This document shows positions 27,020-35,717 of a DNA stretch of 64,000 bases, piece by piece; positions within the stretch are counted from its first letter, which is position 1, and the number at the start of each line of letters is the position of its first letter. Source of the DNA: Burkholderia lata (GTDB lineage Bacteria > Pseudomonadota > Gammaproteobacteria > Burkholderiales > Burkholderiaceae). The notes under the pieces are model-generated. The model was given only the letters and a program-made list of their open reading frames with translations, did no database searches and was not told the DNA's origin. The stretch covers positions 62,001 to 126,000 of the forward strand of contig NZ_CABVQK010000005.1 of the NCBI RefSeq assembly GCF_902499335.1, written 5' to 3'. The position numbers were made by a program, and so were the translations under genes.

Positions 27020-27287
27020 CTTGCGTCGCCGGAAGACGAACGTGACGTAGCAGATCAAGGCGTTGGCATGCGATCGTCATTCACATGCCCCGGGAATCGA
27101 CGTGAGCAACTTGACGAGGCGCGAGTGATGCGAAGGTTTTTGCGGGATCATGCCTGTCACGATGGCACTTGCTCCGACCGTTGCGCTGCCCGGTAGCAAC
27201 AGAAGCGAGCCCGATGAGCGTACCGGCGAGATCAGGATTCTTGCGGTTGTGCCGGCGTGCTCCGCGAATGCCGGAAAACGCGCCGGA

Positions 27288-27683
27288 TCACCCCGGCTTC
27301 GCCTTGGCGGGACTGGTCTTGCGTCCACGCCCCGGCGGCTTGACCGGTACGGTGCGCCCGTACTCGTTCCACCACGCCGTCAGCGCCTCCATGGTCGGCC
27401 CGAGACCGCGCGCCTTTTCGGTGATTTCGTATTCGACGCGCGGCGGCACTTCCGCAAACACCGTGCGGGTAATCAAGCCGTCCGCTTCCAGCTCGCGCAA
27501 CTGCGCCGTCAGCATGTGCTGCGTGATGCCGGGAATCGATTTTCGTAGTTCACCGAATCGATAGACGCGCTGGTTGAGCAACCACATGATCTCCAGCTTC
27601 CACTTTCCGGAAAGCAGCGCGAATGCGCGCCGCATTTCGTCGTGCATGTTCACTTCGTCGGCGTCGTTAGTCATCTTTTCCAT
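27288..27683 (-). CDS. HxlR-family transcriptional regulator
   Basis: The 131-residue winged-helix protein has the HxlR pattern ALLSGKWKLEIMWLL...YRFGELRKSIPGITQHMLTAQLRELEADGLITRTVF, then PPRVEYEITEKGxxL-type text. The C-terminus is a basic Lys/Pro tail. Members usually repress a divergent oxidoreductase gene and respond to electrophiles or redox. Here the DoxX-SDR pair starts 97 bases away on the other strand, the likely target. ATG 27683 is used; ATG 27674 is also possible. Confidence 0.85.
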   Translation of the reverse strand: MEKMTNDADEVNMHDEMRRAFALLSGKWKLEIMWLLNQRVYRFGELRKSIPGITQHMLTAQLRELEADGLITRTVFAEVPPRVEYEITEKARGLGPTMEALTAWWNEYGRTVPVKPPGRGRKTSPAKAKPG

Positions 27684-27779
27684 ACCGGCAGACAGAAAAT
27701 CATCCTACTTGCGGGCTTTCATCTTAGACGACATTCTTGTGCCAAGTCGATATCGACGAAACTCAGGAACCCGCAACAA

Positions 27780-28187
27780 ATGGCTGAAAATTTCGCATAC
27801 TGGATCAGCACCGCATTGCTGTCGCTGCTCTATCTCACGTCCGCGACGCTCTACATCGTCAAGCGGGACCGGGTCCGCAAAATCCTCGTCGGACTCGGCT
27901 ATCCCGCGTATCTCGTGCCGCTCCTGACCGTCGCGAAGGTCGGCGCCGTAGCGGCCATCCTGACCCGTGTCGGCGTACCGCTCAGCGATCTCGCGTACGC
28001 GGGCGTCTTCTATCACCTGCTGCTTTCCGGACTGGCGCACATCGGTGTTCGCAAGCCGCGCGACGCACTGCCGGCAGCGGTCGCCCTCGTCTGTCTCGTC
28101 GTTTCATTCACCACGCAGAACGCAGCGCGCGACATTCCGTCACCGTATGGCATCGCCGCGACAGTGGGTCACGCAATCATCACCTGA
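27780..28187 (+). CDS. DoxX-family small membrane protein
   Basis: The 135-residue protein has four predicted membrane helices (about 8-26, 45-65, 70-90, 98-118) and the DoxX-like text LGYPAYLVPLLTVAKVGAVAAIL. DoxX proteins are inner-membrane partners of oxidoreductases with poorly defined chemistry. The start at 27780 (MAENFAYW) gives a normal family length. It is followed 11 bases later by an SDR with a good ribosome binding site, forming an operon divergent from HxlR. Pairing with an SDR under HxlR control suggests an inducible response to a small reactive compound. Confidence 0.75.
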   Translation: MAENFAYWISTALLSLLYLTSATLYIVKRDRVRKILVGLGYPAYLVPLLTVAKVGAVAAILTRVGVPLSDLAYAGVFYHLLLSGLAHIGVRKPRDALPAAVALVCLVVSFTTQNAARDIPSPYGIAATVGHAIIT

Positions 28188-28198
28188 AGGAGAACACC

Positions 28199-28942
28199 AT
28201 GGCCCGACTCAGCGGGAAAATTGCCATCGTCACGGGCGCCGGCCGGGGAATCGGACGTGCCACCGCGAAACGGTTCGCCGCCGAAGGCGCAACGGTAGCG
28301 GTCGTGTCGCTCACGCCGGCCAACGTCGATGCGGTCGTCGCCGACATCGAGGCCGCCGGCGGCCACGCGCTCGGCATCCCTTGCGATCTCGGCAGCGCCG
28401 ACCAGATCAACGCGGCCGTCAACAAGGTTGCCACGACCTGCGGCGGCATCGACATCCTCGTGAACAATGCGTTCGATCCGTCCGCGCCGTTTTCGTCGAT
28501 CGCCGATTTGTCGGTGGAGAAGCTGCAACGCAACTTCGATCTCGGGCCCATCGCGTACCTGAGGATGATGCAGGCGGCCTACCCGCACCTGAAAGCGAGC
28601 GGCGAAGGCCGCGTGATCAACTTCGGCTCGATGGCCGGCGTCATGGGTCTCGCGGGATACGGACCGTACAACATGGCGAAGGAAGCGGTGCGTGCGCTGA
28701 CGAGAACCGCCGCGCGCGAATGGGCCGCCGACCGGATCACGGTCAACAACGTGCTGCCGTTGGCGCAAACGTGGGGCGAGAACGCCAACGTGCCGCCGCC
28801 GGCCAACCCGCTGGGTCGCTTCGGCGAACCCGACGACGACATCGCGCCCGTCGTCCTGTTCCTCGCCAGCAAGGACGCCCGGTTCCTGACGGGCTACAGC
28901 CTCACGCCGGACGGCGGTTCGATCATCGACAGCGCACGCTGA
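28199..28942 (+). CDS. SDR-family oxidoreductase
   Basis: The 247-residue classical SDR has TGAGRGIGRATAKRFA (cofactor loop, residues about 13-28), NNAF in place of NNAG near 92, a catalytic Ser in NFGSMAG, and Tyr/Lys in YGPYNMAKEAV. AAGGAGA lies 5 bases before the ATG. It is the second gene of the DoxX operon. NADPH preference is suggested by the Ser after beta-2 (VSLTPAN). The specific substrate cannot be read. Replacement of the last Gly of NNAG by Phe is unusual but occurs in the family. Confidence 0.82.
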   Translation: MARLSGKIAIVTGAGRGIGRATAKRFAAEGATVAVVSLTPANVDAVVADIEAAGGHALGIPCDLGSADQINAAVNKVATTCGGIDILVNNAFDPSAPFSSIADLSVEKLQRNFDLGPIAYLRMMQAAYPHLKASGEGRVINFGSMAGVMGLAGYGPYNMAKEAVRALTRTAAREWAADRITVNNVLPLAQTWGENANVPPPANPLGRFGEPDDDIAPVVLFLASKDARFLTGYSLTPDGGSIIDSAR

Positions 28943-29149
28943 ACGACACTCGGCGGGTGCGCGTCGCAACAGCGCGCGCCCGCACATTCGAGCTGGTATG
29001 CCGTGCACGCATCGCGCAATGCCGACACGGCATCGCACGCGTCGCGTCATCGCTTATGATCGGCGTCCGCGAATCCTGTCGCGCTACGTCGCGCCAGACG
29101 CTTCCCGGTCGAAATTCGACCCGCTCTTCCCGTCACGACTCACGTCCCC

Positions 29150-30112
29150 ATGCAGGTTATGCGGCATACACCCCAACGATTCCATTCCCTCTTCCGCTTA
29201 CCCATCCTGCTGGCCGGCATTACCACCTGGTTGACAGCAGCAGCAGCCGAAGCCGCGCCCGCACCACCCGACATTCAAGCCGCGTCATGGCTCGTCGTCG
29301 ACGGCGAATCCGGGCAGATCCTGGCCGAGCACAACGCGGACGCGGAGCGTCAGCCCGCCTCGCTCACCAAGCTCATGACCGCGTACGTCGTCCTCCGTGC
29401 ATTGCGCAACGGAACACTTGGCTGGGACGAGAAGGTGACGGTCCGCGCGTCCGATGTGGCGGAAGTCGGCAACGACGAAGCCCGGATGTATCTGGTCCCC
29501 GGGCACCGCGTCACGGTCCGAAACCTGGTCCAGGGCCTGATCGTCGCGTCGGCGAACGATGCGGCGCTGGTTCTGGCCGAGCGGGTCGGCGGCTCGCTGT
29601 CCGGCTTCGAGCAGTTGATGAACGACACCGCGCGGCAGATCGGCATGCAGCACACGCGTTTTACGACGCCATCGGGCATCACGACGCCGGGCAACCATTC
29701 GACCGCTCGCGATCTGTCCACGCTGGCACTCCGCGTCACCCGGGACTTCCCGGAATACTACGGATACTCGTCCGAGCAGCACTTCTCCTACGGAAAATTC
29801 GAGAAGCGCAACAAGAACTGGCTGCTGGGTATGGATCCATCCGTGGACGGCCTGAAGACGGGGCACACCGCGGCCGCCGGATACTGCATCGTCGCGACCG
29901 CGAGCCGGCCGCAGCAAGCCCCGGCGATGAAGCGCCGCGTGTTCGCGGTGGTCCTCGGTGCGCCCACTGCGGCTGCACGAATATCTGGCGCGGCGCAGTT
30001 ACTGAACTACGCCTTTTCCTCGTACAAGGATTACGCCGCGGCGCCCCCATCGGGAAACCCGTTCATCACGCGCGCGGCCGGGCCGGGCGCCGGCGACGCG
30101 GGTAGAACCTGA
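29150..30112 (+). CDS. Short D-alanyl-D-alanine carboxypeptidase/endopeptidase (PBP7-like length)
   Basis: The 320-residue serine peptidase has a hydrophobic N-terminal signal (about 14-36) and the three penicillin-binding motifs: S71-x-x-K74 (SLTK), S134-A-N136 and K236-T-G238. It acts in the periplasm on peptidoglycan stem peptides. The protein ends soon after the catalytic domain. The C-terminal beta domain and amphipathic anchor of PBP5/6 (about 400 residues) are missing, so it resembles PBP7-type soluble enzymes. No frameshift is evident, so the short form looks native. It stands alone and is convergent with the racemase. The 207 bases upstream show no gene. Confidence 0.85.
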   Translation: MQVMRHTPQRFHSLFRLPILLAGITTWLTAAAAEAAPAPPDIQAASWLVVDGESGQILAEHNADAERQPASLTKLMTAYVVLRALRNGTLGWDEKVTVRASDVAEVGNDEARMYLVPGHRVTVRNLVQGLIVASANDAALVLAERVGGSLSGFEQLMNDTARQIGMQHTRFTTPSGITTPGNHSTARDLSTLALRVTRDFPEYYGYSSEQHFSYGKFEKRNKNWLLGMDPSVDGLKTGHTAAAGYCIVATASRPQQAPAMKRRVFAVVLGAPTAAARISGAAQLLNYAFSSYKDYAAAPPSGNPFITRAAGPGAGDAGRT

Positions 30113-30120
30113 CCTCGTGC

Positions 30121-30143
30121 CGAGGCGCACGAACGGCGCCTCG
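30121..30143. terminator. Bidirectional hairpin between convergent genes
   Basis: CGAGGCGC-N7-GCGCCTCG is a perfect 8-bp stem, 8 bases after the DD-peptidase stop and 37 bases after the racemase stop on the other strand. There is no T-run on either side, but the placement fits a shared transcription end. Confidence 0.5.
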
Positions 30144-30180
30144 ACCACGTCATCGACGCTCGCCTCAAGCAGGCCCCCAA

Positions 30181-31641
30181 TCAGCCGCCGGCCGCCGTCG
30201 CATAGGCAATGCACTGCCGGGCGAGTACGTCGGTCGGATCGACGAGCGTCGCCCGGCTCCCGTCCTGCGCGACATATTCGCCACCCGGCAGCAGGATCGG
30301 CAGTTCGGTACAGCCGAGCACGATCACGCTCACGCCCTCGGCAATCAATCCCTCGATGGCAGCGCCGATATCCTCCTCGCACTGTCCGGTCGTGAAGCCG
30401 GCCTTGACGCCCCGTGTTCCGTAGATCGATTCCATCACGCGTGCCTGCAGCGCCGGCCCCGGCGCCACTTGCCGGAGTCCTTGCGATTCCAGCGCCTTCC
30501 GGTAGACCCCACTTTCGATCGTGCCCGACGTCGCCAGCACGCCGACCTCCCGCAGCGCCGGGTAGGTATCACGCAGGTGGGCGACCGTGACGGTCAGCAT
30601 GTTGACGATCGGAATGCCGAGGTAAGGCTGGATCCGCTCGACGAACGCATGCGCGGTGTTGCACGGGATCGCGATAACGTCGGCATCGCCGTCCTCGAGC
30701 TTCTTGCAGGTCGCGTACAGCGAGATCGTCGGATCCGCACCGGCACTCACCAGATTCTCGGTTCGGTCGGGAATCTGCGGATTCTGTTCGACCAGCAGCT
30801 TGATATGGTCCTGATCGCGCGACGCCGGCGTGTTGCGCACGATCTTGTCCAGGAAATCGACCGTCGCGGCCGGACCCACGCCGCCGACCACGCCGATCTT
30901 GAACGTCGCCGCACGCGAGCCCGGCTGCGCGGTCACCGCATACTGCGCGTAAGCCAGATTCGAATCCACGAGCGGCACGCGTTGCGGGCCGATCTCGTCC
31001 GCGACCAGCGCGATCTCGGTCAGCCCCGGCACGATGACCTGCACGCCCTGATCGGCCAGGTCCTCGCATGCGCGGCGTAACAACGCGACCGGCCGGTCGC
31101 GAAGATTGCCGCGCTTGATGCCGTCGGAGCCGTAGATGGCCTCCGTTACGAGGTCGATACCCTCGTGTGCCCGCGGATAAACGACTTCGAATTGCGGTGC
31201 CGGGAAATACGCTTCGAAGAGTCGCTTGCCCCGTACGTAGTCCGAAGCCAGCACGCCGATGCGCGTCGCGTCGGGGTATCTGCGCCGCACGTGGTTGCGA
31301 ACGGCTTCGACGATATCCACGATCGGCAGGCGCGTATTCGCCTTCAGCTCGTCGATGAACGTATGGCTCAGGAAACACGGCAGCACGACCGTCGTCACGC
31401 CACGCTTCTCGAACGCCCGGATCATGTCGAAGACGTACAGCTTGCGTTCGACGGTCGCCGCACTGCCCGACCCCGAACCCTTGAACGGATATTGTTCGAA
31501 GACCATCTCGACGTGTTCCTCGTCGGACGACGCGGGCGTCGCCTTCACCATCTTGAAGAACACGTCGGCGCTCCCCAGCGGCCCGAGACCGCCGACCACA
31601 CCGAATTTCTGCCGGGCATTCACGCTATCCGTACGCATCAT
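30181..31641 (-). CDS. Tandem two-domain aspartate/glutamate racemase-like protein
   Basis: The 486-residue protein contains two Asp/Glu racemase domains, each opening with GVVGGxGPxxxxDF/VF (about 14 and 250). Ordinary racemases are about 230-270 residues with one domain. The C-terminal domain has both catalytic cysteines (IPCNTAH and LGCTE). The N-terminal domain has the first (LPCFLSH), but the second is Leu (PGLTE), so that half is probably inactive as a racemase. The ATG overlaps the upstream symporter stop (ATGA), linking it to uptake of an acidic substrate. Plausible roles are D-/L-Asp or Glu interconversion, or a related maleate/hydantoin-type reaction. Earlier in-frame codons lie inside the symporter gene and are not used. 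Confidence 0.82.
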   Translation of the reverse strand: MMRTDSVNARQKFGVVGGLGPLGSADVFFKMVKATPASSDEEHVEMVFEQYPFKGSGSGSAATVERKLYVFDMIRAFEKRGVTTVVLPCFLSHTFIDELKANTRLPIVDIVEAVRNHVRRRYPDATRIGVLASDYVRGKRLFEAYFPAPQFEVVYPRAHEGIDLVTEAIYGSDGIKRGNLRDRPVALLRRACEDLADQGVQVIVPGLTEIALVADEIGPQRVPLVDSNLAYAQYAVTAQPGSRAATFKIGVVGGVGPAATVDFLDKIVRNTPASRDQDHIKLLVEQNPQIPDRTENLVSAGADPTISLYATCKKLEDGDADVIAIPCNTAHAFVERIQPYLGIPIVNMLTVTVAHLRDTYPALREVGVLATSGTIESGVYRKALESQGLRQVAPGPALQARVMESIYGTRGVKAGFTTGQCEEDIGAAIEGLIAEGVSVIVLGCTELPILLPGGEYVAQDGSRATLVDPTDVLARQCIAYATAAGG

Positions 31642-32912
31642 GCGTTCAGCTCCGGCTGGTCGAATGCGGCGTCTTGCGGCTTCGCGGCACGCCGGCTTTC
31701 CCATTTCGCGATCACCGCGGTCGCCACGCTGTTGCCGATCACGTTCGTCATCGTGCGGCCCATGTCGAGAATCTGGTCGATCGCCAGGACCATCGCGACG
31801 CCGGCCGCCGGAAGATGGAACATCGGCGCAACCGCCGCGACCACCACCACCGAGCCGCGCGGCACGCCTGCCATGCCCTTGCTGCTCAACATCAGCACCA
31901 GCAGCATGAAGACCTGCTGCGACAGCGGCATGTGCACGCCGAACGCCTGTGCGATGAAGATCGCGGCGAACGCCTGATACATCATCGAACCGTCGAGGTT
32001 GAACGCGTAACCCAGCGGCAGCGTGAAGCCCACGACCTTCTTGTCGACGCCGAACTTCTCGAGCTGCTCGGCCAGGCGCGGATAGGCGGCCTCGCTGCTC
32101 GCGGTCGAGAACGCGATCAGCGCGGGTTCGCGCATGGCCTTCAGCAGGCTCCCGACGCGCCGCCCGAGAAACACGTAGCCCACGCCGACCAGGATCGTCC
32201 AGAGCACGAGCAAGCCGAGATAGAACGCGCCGATCAGCCTGCCATACGTGTAGATCACGTCGAGCCCGCGCAGCGTGACCGACGACGCGATCGCACCGAA
32301 TACGCCGAGCGGCGCCGCGCGCATCACGTAGTTCGTCAGGCGCAGCATCACCGGCACCATCCCGTCGATCGACTGGATCACGACGCCGACCCGCTTGTCG
32401 TGCTTCAGCGCACTCAGCGCGACGCCGAGAAAGACCGAGAACACCAGGATCTGCAGGATGTCGTTGCGCGCCATCGCGTCGAGCAGGCTGGTCGGGAACG
32501 CATGCGTGATCACGTCCCGGGCGTTCAGTGCGGCCGTATTCAGCCCGGTGTTCACCTCGCCGGCGGTTTCCGTGAGGTGCAGGCCGGCGCCCGGCTGCAG
32601 CGCATTGGCCATGACGAGCCCGAGACTCAACGAAATCAGCGACGCGCAGATGAACCAGCCGATCGACCGCGCACCGATGCGCCCGACGTCTTCGCCGCCG
32701 TCCATGCCGGCCAGGCCCGACACGAGCGTCACGAACACCAGCGGCGCAATGATCATCTTGATCAGGCGCAGGAAGATGTCGGTGACGATCGAGAAATAGC
32801 CGGCGACCGCTTTGAGCGTGGCCGGGTCCGCTATGTTCGCGTGGCATGCGTAACCGGCAACGACACCGAGGATCATGCCGATTGCAATGCTCAGGGTAAG
32901 GCGATTTTTCAT
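31638..32912 (-). CDS. Dicarboxylate/amino acid:cation symporter (DAACS, GltP/DctA type)
   Basis: This 424-residue member of the GltPh fold starts MKNRLTLSIAIGMILG. It has the conserved HP1 serine-rich loop region (STASSEAAYPRL), GYAFNLDGSMMYQ (TM7, NMDGT-like) and a HP2/TM8 end reading NVIGNSVATAVIAKWE. It imports C4-dicarboxylates or Asp/Glu with Na+ or H+. I chose ATG 32912, about 8 bases after AAGGA; ATG 32918 is nearly equivalent. It is translationally coupled to the double racemase, so uptake and stereo-conversion of an acidic amino acid are probably linked. The LysR gene 185 bases upstream on the same strand is the likely regulator. Confidence 0.87.
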   Translation of the reverse strand: MKNRLTLSIAIGMILGVVAGYACHANIADPATLKAVAGYFSIVTDIFLRLIKMIIAPLVFVTLVSGLAGMDGGEDVGRIGARSIGWFICASLISLSLGLVMANALQPGAGLHLTETAGEVNTGLNTAALNARDVITHAFPTSLLDAMARNDILQILVFSVFLGVALSALKHDKRVGVVIQSIDGMVPVMLRLTNYVMRAAPLGVFGAIASSVTLRGLDVIYTYGRLIGAFYLGLLVLWTILVGVGYVFLGRRVGSLLKAMREPALIAFSTASSEAAYPRLAEQLEKFGVDKKVVGFTLPLGYAFNLDGSMMYQAFAAIFIAQAFGVHMPLSQQVFMLLVLMLSSKGMAGVPRGSVVVVAAVAPMFHLPAAGVAMVLAIDQILDMGRTMTNVIGNSVATAVIAKWESRRAAKPQDAAFDQPELNA

Positions 32913-33096
32913 GTCCATCCGTCCTTGGGTGGCACCCGGCCGCCGGAAGGCGGGCGAGCGCTGCGAAGAAGGCCGCGCGACGCCGGTCACGCGTCACCTT
33001 TGCCGCTGGAACGAATGGTAGGGACGGTCAATAAGTCCGTGATGCCGGTACAACATGCCGGTATGCGAGTTGCGCATAAGCCGGGAAAACCCTCGC

Positions 33097-34011
33097 TTAC
33101 CCCAGCCGGGAAGGTGCCGCGCGCAGATGCTGCCAGAGCGTGTCCAGGAATTCGCTGCGGTTCGACACGTCGCGATACACGCGCAGTTCGACTTCCAGGT
33201 TCCACGCCGCCGGCCCCGCCGGCACGAGTTCGCCGGCCGCGAGTTCGGCCGCGATCGCGCTCCGGGGCAGCCATGCGACACCCTCGCCTTCCATCACGAG
33301 CTTTTTCAGCACTTCGGCCATGTCGGACTCGTAGTGCAGCTGCAACGCCGGCACGTCCGACGCACGGTCGAGAAGCAGCGCGAGACACCGGCCGAAATAG
33401 CTGGTTTCCGTATACGAAATCAGCGGCAGCGGATGCTGCTTCGTTCCGGGAAGGCGAAACGCGGGCGCCGATCGCCGGTTCGGCCGGCATGCCGGCATCA
33501 ACGTGTCGAGGCCCACGGTCAGGTGCTCGTACTTCGCCGGGTCGAGATGCAGCGGCAGCTCCGGATGGTGATAGGCAAACATCAGCTCGCAGTTGCCGTT
33601 GACGAGCATCAGGATCGAGTCGTGGACATTGGTCGGAACGACGCGCGCCCGCACTTCGCCGAAATGCGGCGCGAGCGCCTTGAGCCAGGCCGGCAGGAAA
33701 CTCAGCGCGATCGTGTGGCCCGCGGCGATCTGCAGGCTCTTGCCGGCGATCCGCTGCTCGGTGCGGATGATGGCACGCGTGTCGAACAGGCGGCTGAGCA
33801 CGTCTTCGGCCGTCTCGCGAAACAGGCGCCCCGCCGGCGTCAGCACCGGCGGAAAACTGCTGCGGTCGATCAGTTCGGCGCCGATCCACTGTTCGAGCGA
33901 CTGAATGCGACGGCTGAAGCCCGATTGTGTGACGTTGCGAAATTCAGCCGCACGGGAAAAGCTTTGATATTGAGCGAGCGCGAGGAAATCCTCGATCCAT
34001 TTGATTTCCAT
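33097..34011 (-). CDS. LysR-family regulator, HypT/YjiE-like
   Basis: The 304-residue protein has an N-terminal winged HTH beginning MEIKWIEDFLALAQYQSFSR and continuing AAEFRNVTQSGFSRRIQSLEQWIG. This wording (K-W..DFL.L......FS.AA..RNV.Q..FSRRI..LE..IG) is the HypT/YjiE subgroup. That subgroup includes an Escherichia coli hypochlorite-responsive regulator, but many members control amino-acid or dicarboxylate genes. It lies on the same strand upstream of the symporter-racemase pair. The co-inducer domain spans about 90-295. Stress sensing is not implied by the sequence alone. Confidence 0.82.
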   Translation of the reverse strand: MEIKWIEDFLALAQYQSFSRAAEFRNVTQSGFSRRIQSLEQWIGAELIDRSSFPPVLTPAGRLFRETAEDVLSRLFDTRAIIRTEQRIAGKSLQIAAGHTIALSFLPAWLKALAPHFGEVRARVVPTNVHDSILMLVNGNCELMFAYHHPELPLHLDPAKYEHLTVGLDTLMPACRPNRRSAPAFRLPGTKQHPLPLISYTETSYFGRCLALLLDRASDVPALQLHYESDMAEVLKKLVMEGEGVAWLPRSAIAAELAAGELVPAGPAAWNLEVELRVYRDVSNRSEFLDTLWQHLRAAPSRLG

Positions 34012-34253
34012 GTTGGCCTTGGAGGGTCGCGAGTGGATCGGCCGGTGCGTCGTCCAGGCAATCCGGGTGACGCGCCGGCCGGCGGACGCTCCATTGTAGG
34101 TGCTCGCCCCCGTGCATCGCGTTGGTGCTCACCGCGGCGCCGATGGCCGATCCGAATGTCGTCTTGGGGCATCGTCGGTGACGGGACGATATTCGCCGCG
34201 CCTCATCGACAACGACGATTCGGCGGCACGGCCGCCACGCCATCCCTGCCGTG

Positions 34254-34574
34254 CTACGCCTTTTTCGAATAAGCGCTGCACCAGCCTTTCGCATTGACCT
34301 GCTTGCCGCCGAAAATGGCGCACGGCGCCGTCGCGGCACCGGGCTTGCCCTGGAAGAACTGGCAATTCGCACAAGCCTCGCCCGCCTGGAATTTCGGGTA
34401 CTTCGCATGGTCGACCCGGCCGGCATCCGTCCTGTAGCCGAGGGCCTGGGCGTTTGCGTCGGATTCCTGCACGGCGCCGGCTCCGGCATCCGTCGCCGCC
34501 GCGCGGCGTCCAAAGGCGAGCGCAGATGCCAGGACGGTGGCGGTTGAGATAAAACGTCGACGTGAAAATTGCAT
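34254..34574 (-). CDS. High-potential iron-sulfur protein (HiPIP), Tat-exported
   Basis: The 106-residue protein begins MQFSRRRFISTATVLASALA, a twin-arginine signal, with the mature part starting near residue 28. Four cysteines (C68, C71, C85, C99) follow the HiPIP C-x2-C-x13-C-x13-C spacing that holds a [4Fe-4S] cluster. AGGAGGA precedes the ATG. It is the last gene on the same strand as the cytochrome oxidase operon, 74 bases after subunit IV. HiPIPs are periplasmic electron carriers, and in some bacteria they reduce caa3 oxidases, so this is a likely electron donor to the neighbouring enzyme. The 242 bases downstream (34012-34253) show no gene. Confidence 0.9.
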   Translation of the reverse strand: MQFSRRRFISTATVLASALAFGRRAAATDAGAGAVQESDANAQALGYRTDAGRVDHAKYPKFQAGEACANCQFFQGKPGAATAPCAIFGGKQVNAKGWCSAYSKKA

Positions 34575-34648
34575 GACGTCCTCCTCTATGTTTGCGTAAA
34601 CCGATGTCCGCAAAGCGTTCATCGCCCGTGAATCAGCCGGCGACGGCA

Positions 34649-34990
34649 TCAGCGAAAGAACAGCTCCCGCATCCCGAACGTGTGATGCGCTTCGGCCGCC
34701 ATCAGCACCATGAGCACCAGCAGGCACAGCGGCGGGATCAGGATCGCGTACACGAGCGCCAGCCGCTCCCACATCATGTGCATGAAGATCGACACGATCA
34801 GCCCGGCCTTGGCGATCATCAGCACGACGATCAGCAACCAGCGCATCAGGCCCTGCACGTTGAAGTAGTCGACCAGGTACGACAGCGTGCTCAGCACGAA
34901 CAGCAGGCCCCAGATCTTCAGGTAGAGGCCGATCGGATGCTGCTGGCCGTGCGCGGCGTCGGGCCGGTCGGCGGGATCGGTGTGGTCCAT
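34649..34990 (-). CDS. coxD: Cytochrome c oxidase subunit IV (prokaryotic type)
   Basis: The 113-residue protein has three membrane helices and the family text YLKIWGLLFVLSTLSYLVD, AKAGLIVSIFMHMMWERLAL and LIPPLCLLVLMVLMAAEAH. It is a small accessory subunit that stabilises heme-copper oxidases. It starts 7 bases after the subunit III stop, inside the operon. Confidence 0.85.
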   Translation of the reverse strand: MDHTDPADRPDAAHGQQHPIGLYLKIWGLLFVLSTLSYLVDYFNVQGLMRWLLIVVLMIAKAGLIVSIFMHMMWERLALVYAILIPPLCLLVLMVLMAAEAHHTFGMRELFFR

Positions 34991-34997
34991 GGCTGCC

Positions 34998-35717
34998 TCA
35001 CCACAAATAGAACAGCGCGAAGATGAACACCCACACCAGGTCGACGAAGTGCCAGTACAGGCCGGCGATCTCGACGATCTGGAAGTTGCCGTGTTCGGTG
35101 AACCCCGGCTGCCGGATCTTGCGCGCGATCAGCAGCAGGTAGATCACGCCGCAGGTCACGTGAAAGCCGTGGAACCCGGTGATCGTGAAGAAGCACGCGC
35201 CGAACTGCGCCGCGCCCAGCGGGTTGCCCCAGGGCCGGATACCTTCGTGGACGATCAGCTTGGTCCATTCGAGGGCCTGCATCGATACGAAGCTCGCGCC
35301 CAGCAGCGCGGTCGCGAGCAGCAGCGCGCCGGCGCGCCGGGCGTTGCGCCGGTAGCCGAAGTTGACCGCCATCGCCATGGTGCCGCTGCTGGTGATCAGG
35401 ATGAACGTCATGATGGCAATCAGCAGCAACGGCACATCCAGGCCACCCACCGTGAGTCCGAACACCTTCGACGTGTCGGGCCACGGCGCCGTGGTCGACA
35501 TGCGCACCGTCATGTAGCCGATCAGGAAGCTGCTGAACACGAAGGTGTCCGACAGCAGGAAGATCCACATCATCGCCTTGCCCCACGGCACCCTGAAGGC
35601 TTCGCGGTCGGACGACCAGTCCGTGACGATGCCGCGCCAGCCGTCGGGCCGCGCGTCGGCGGACGGGGCCGCAGGCGCTTCGGCCGCGGATTCGGTGTGG
35701 GCCGTGGGCGAGGTCAT
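34998..35717 (-). CDS. coxC: Cytochrome c oxidase subunit III
   Basis: This is a 239-residue member of the subunit III family. After a soluble N-terminal 35 residues it has about five membrane helices. Signatures include MMWIFLLSDTFVFSSFLIGY, LEWTKLIVHEG, FFTITGFHGFHVTCGVIYLL and a C-terminal YWHFVDLVWVFIFALFYLW. It lacks the first two helices of seven-helix forms, as is usual in caa3-type operons. The ATG overlaps the stop of the gene before it (ATGA). Subunit III shapes proton uptake and enzyme stability rather than redox chemistry. Confidence 0.88.
   Translation of the reverse strand: MTSPTAHTESAAEAPAAPSADARPDGWRGIVTDWSSDREAFRVPWGKAMMWIFLLSDTFVFSSFLIGYMTVRMSTTAPWPDTSKVFGLTVGGLDVPLLLIAIMTFILITSSGTMAMAVNFGYRRNARRAGALLLATALLGASFVSMQALEWTKLIVHEGIRPWGNPLGAAQFGACFFTITGFHGFHVTCGVIYLLLIARKIRQPGFTEHGNFQIVEIAGLYWHFVDLVWVFIFALFYLW

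Noticed and set aside
31638..32997. In-frame N-terminal extension of the racemase to 938 residues
   Set aside because: The extra part overlaps the symporter in another frame; the racemase starts at 31641 with the coupled ATG.
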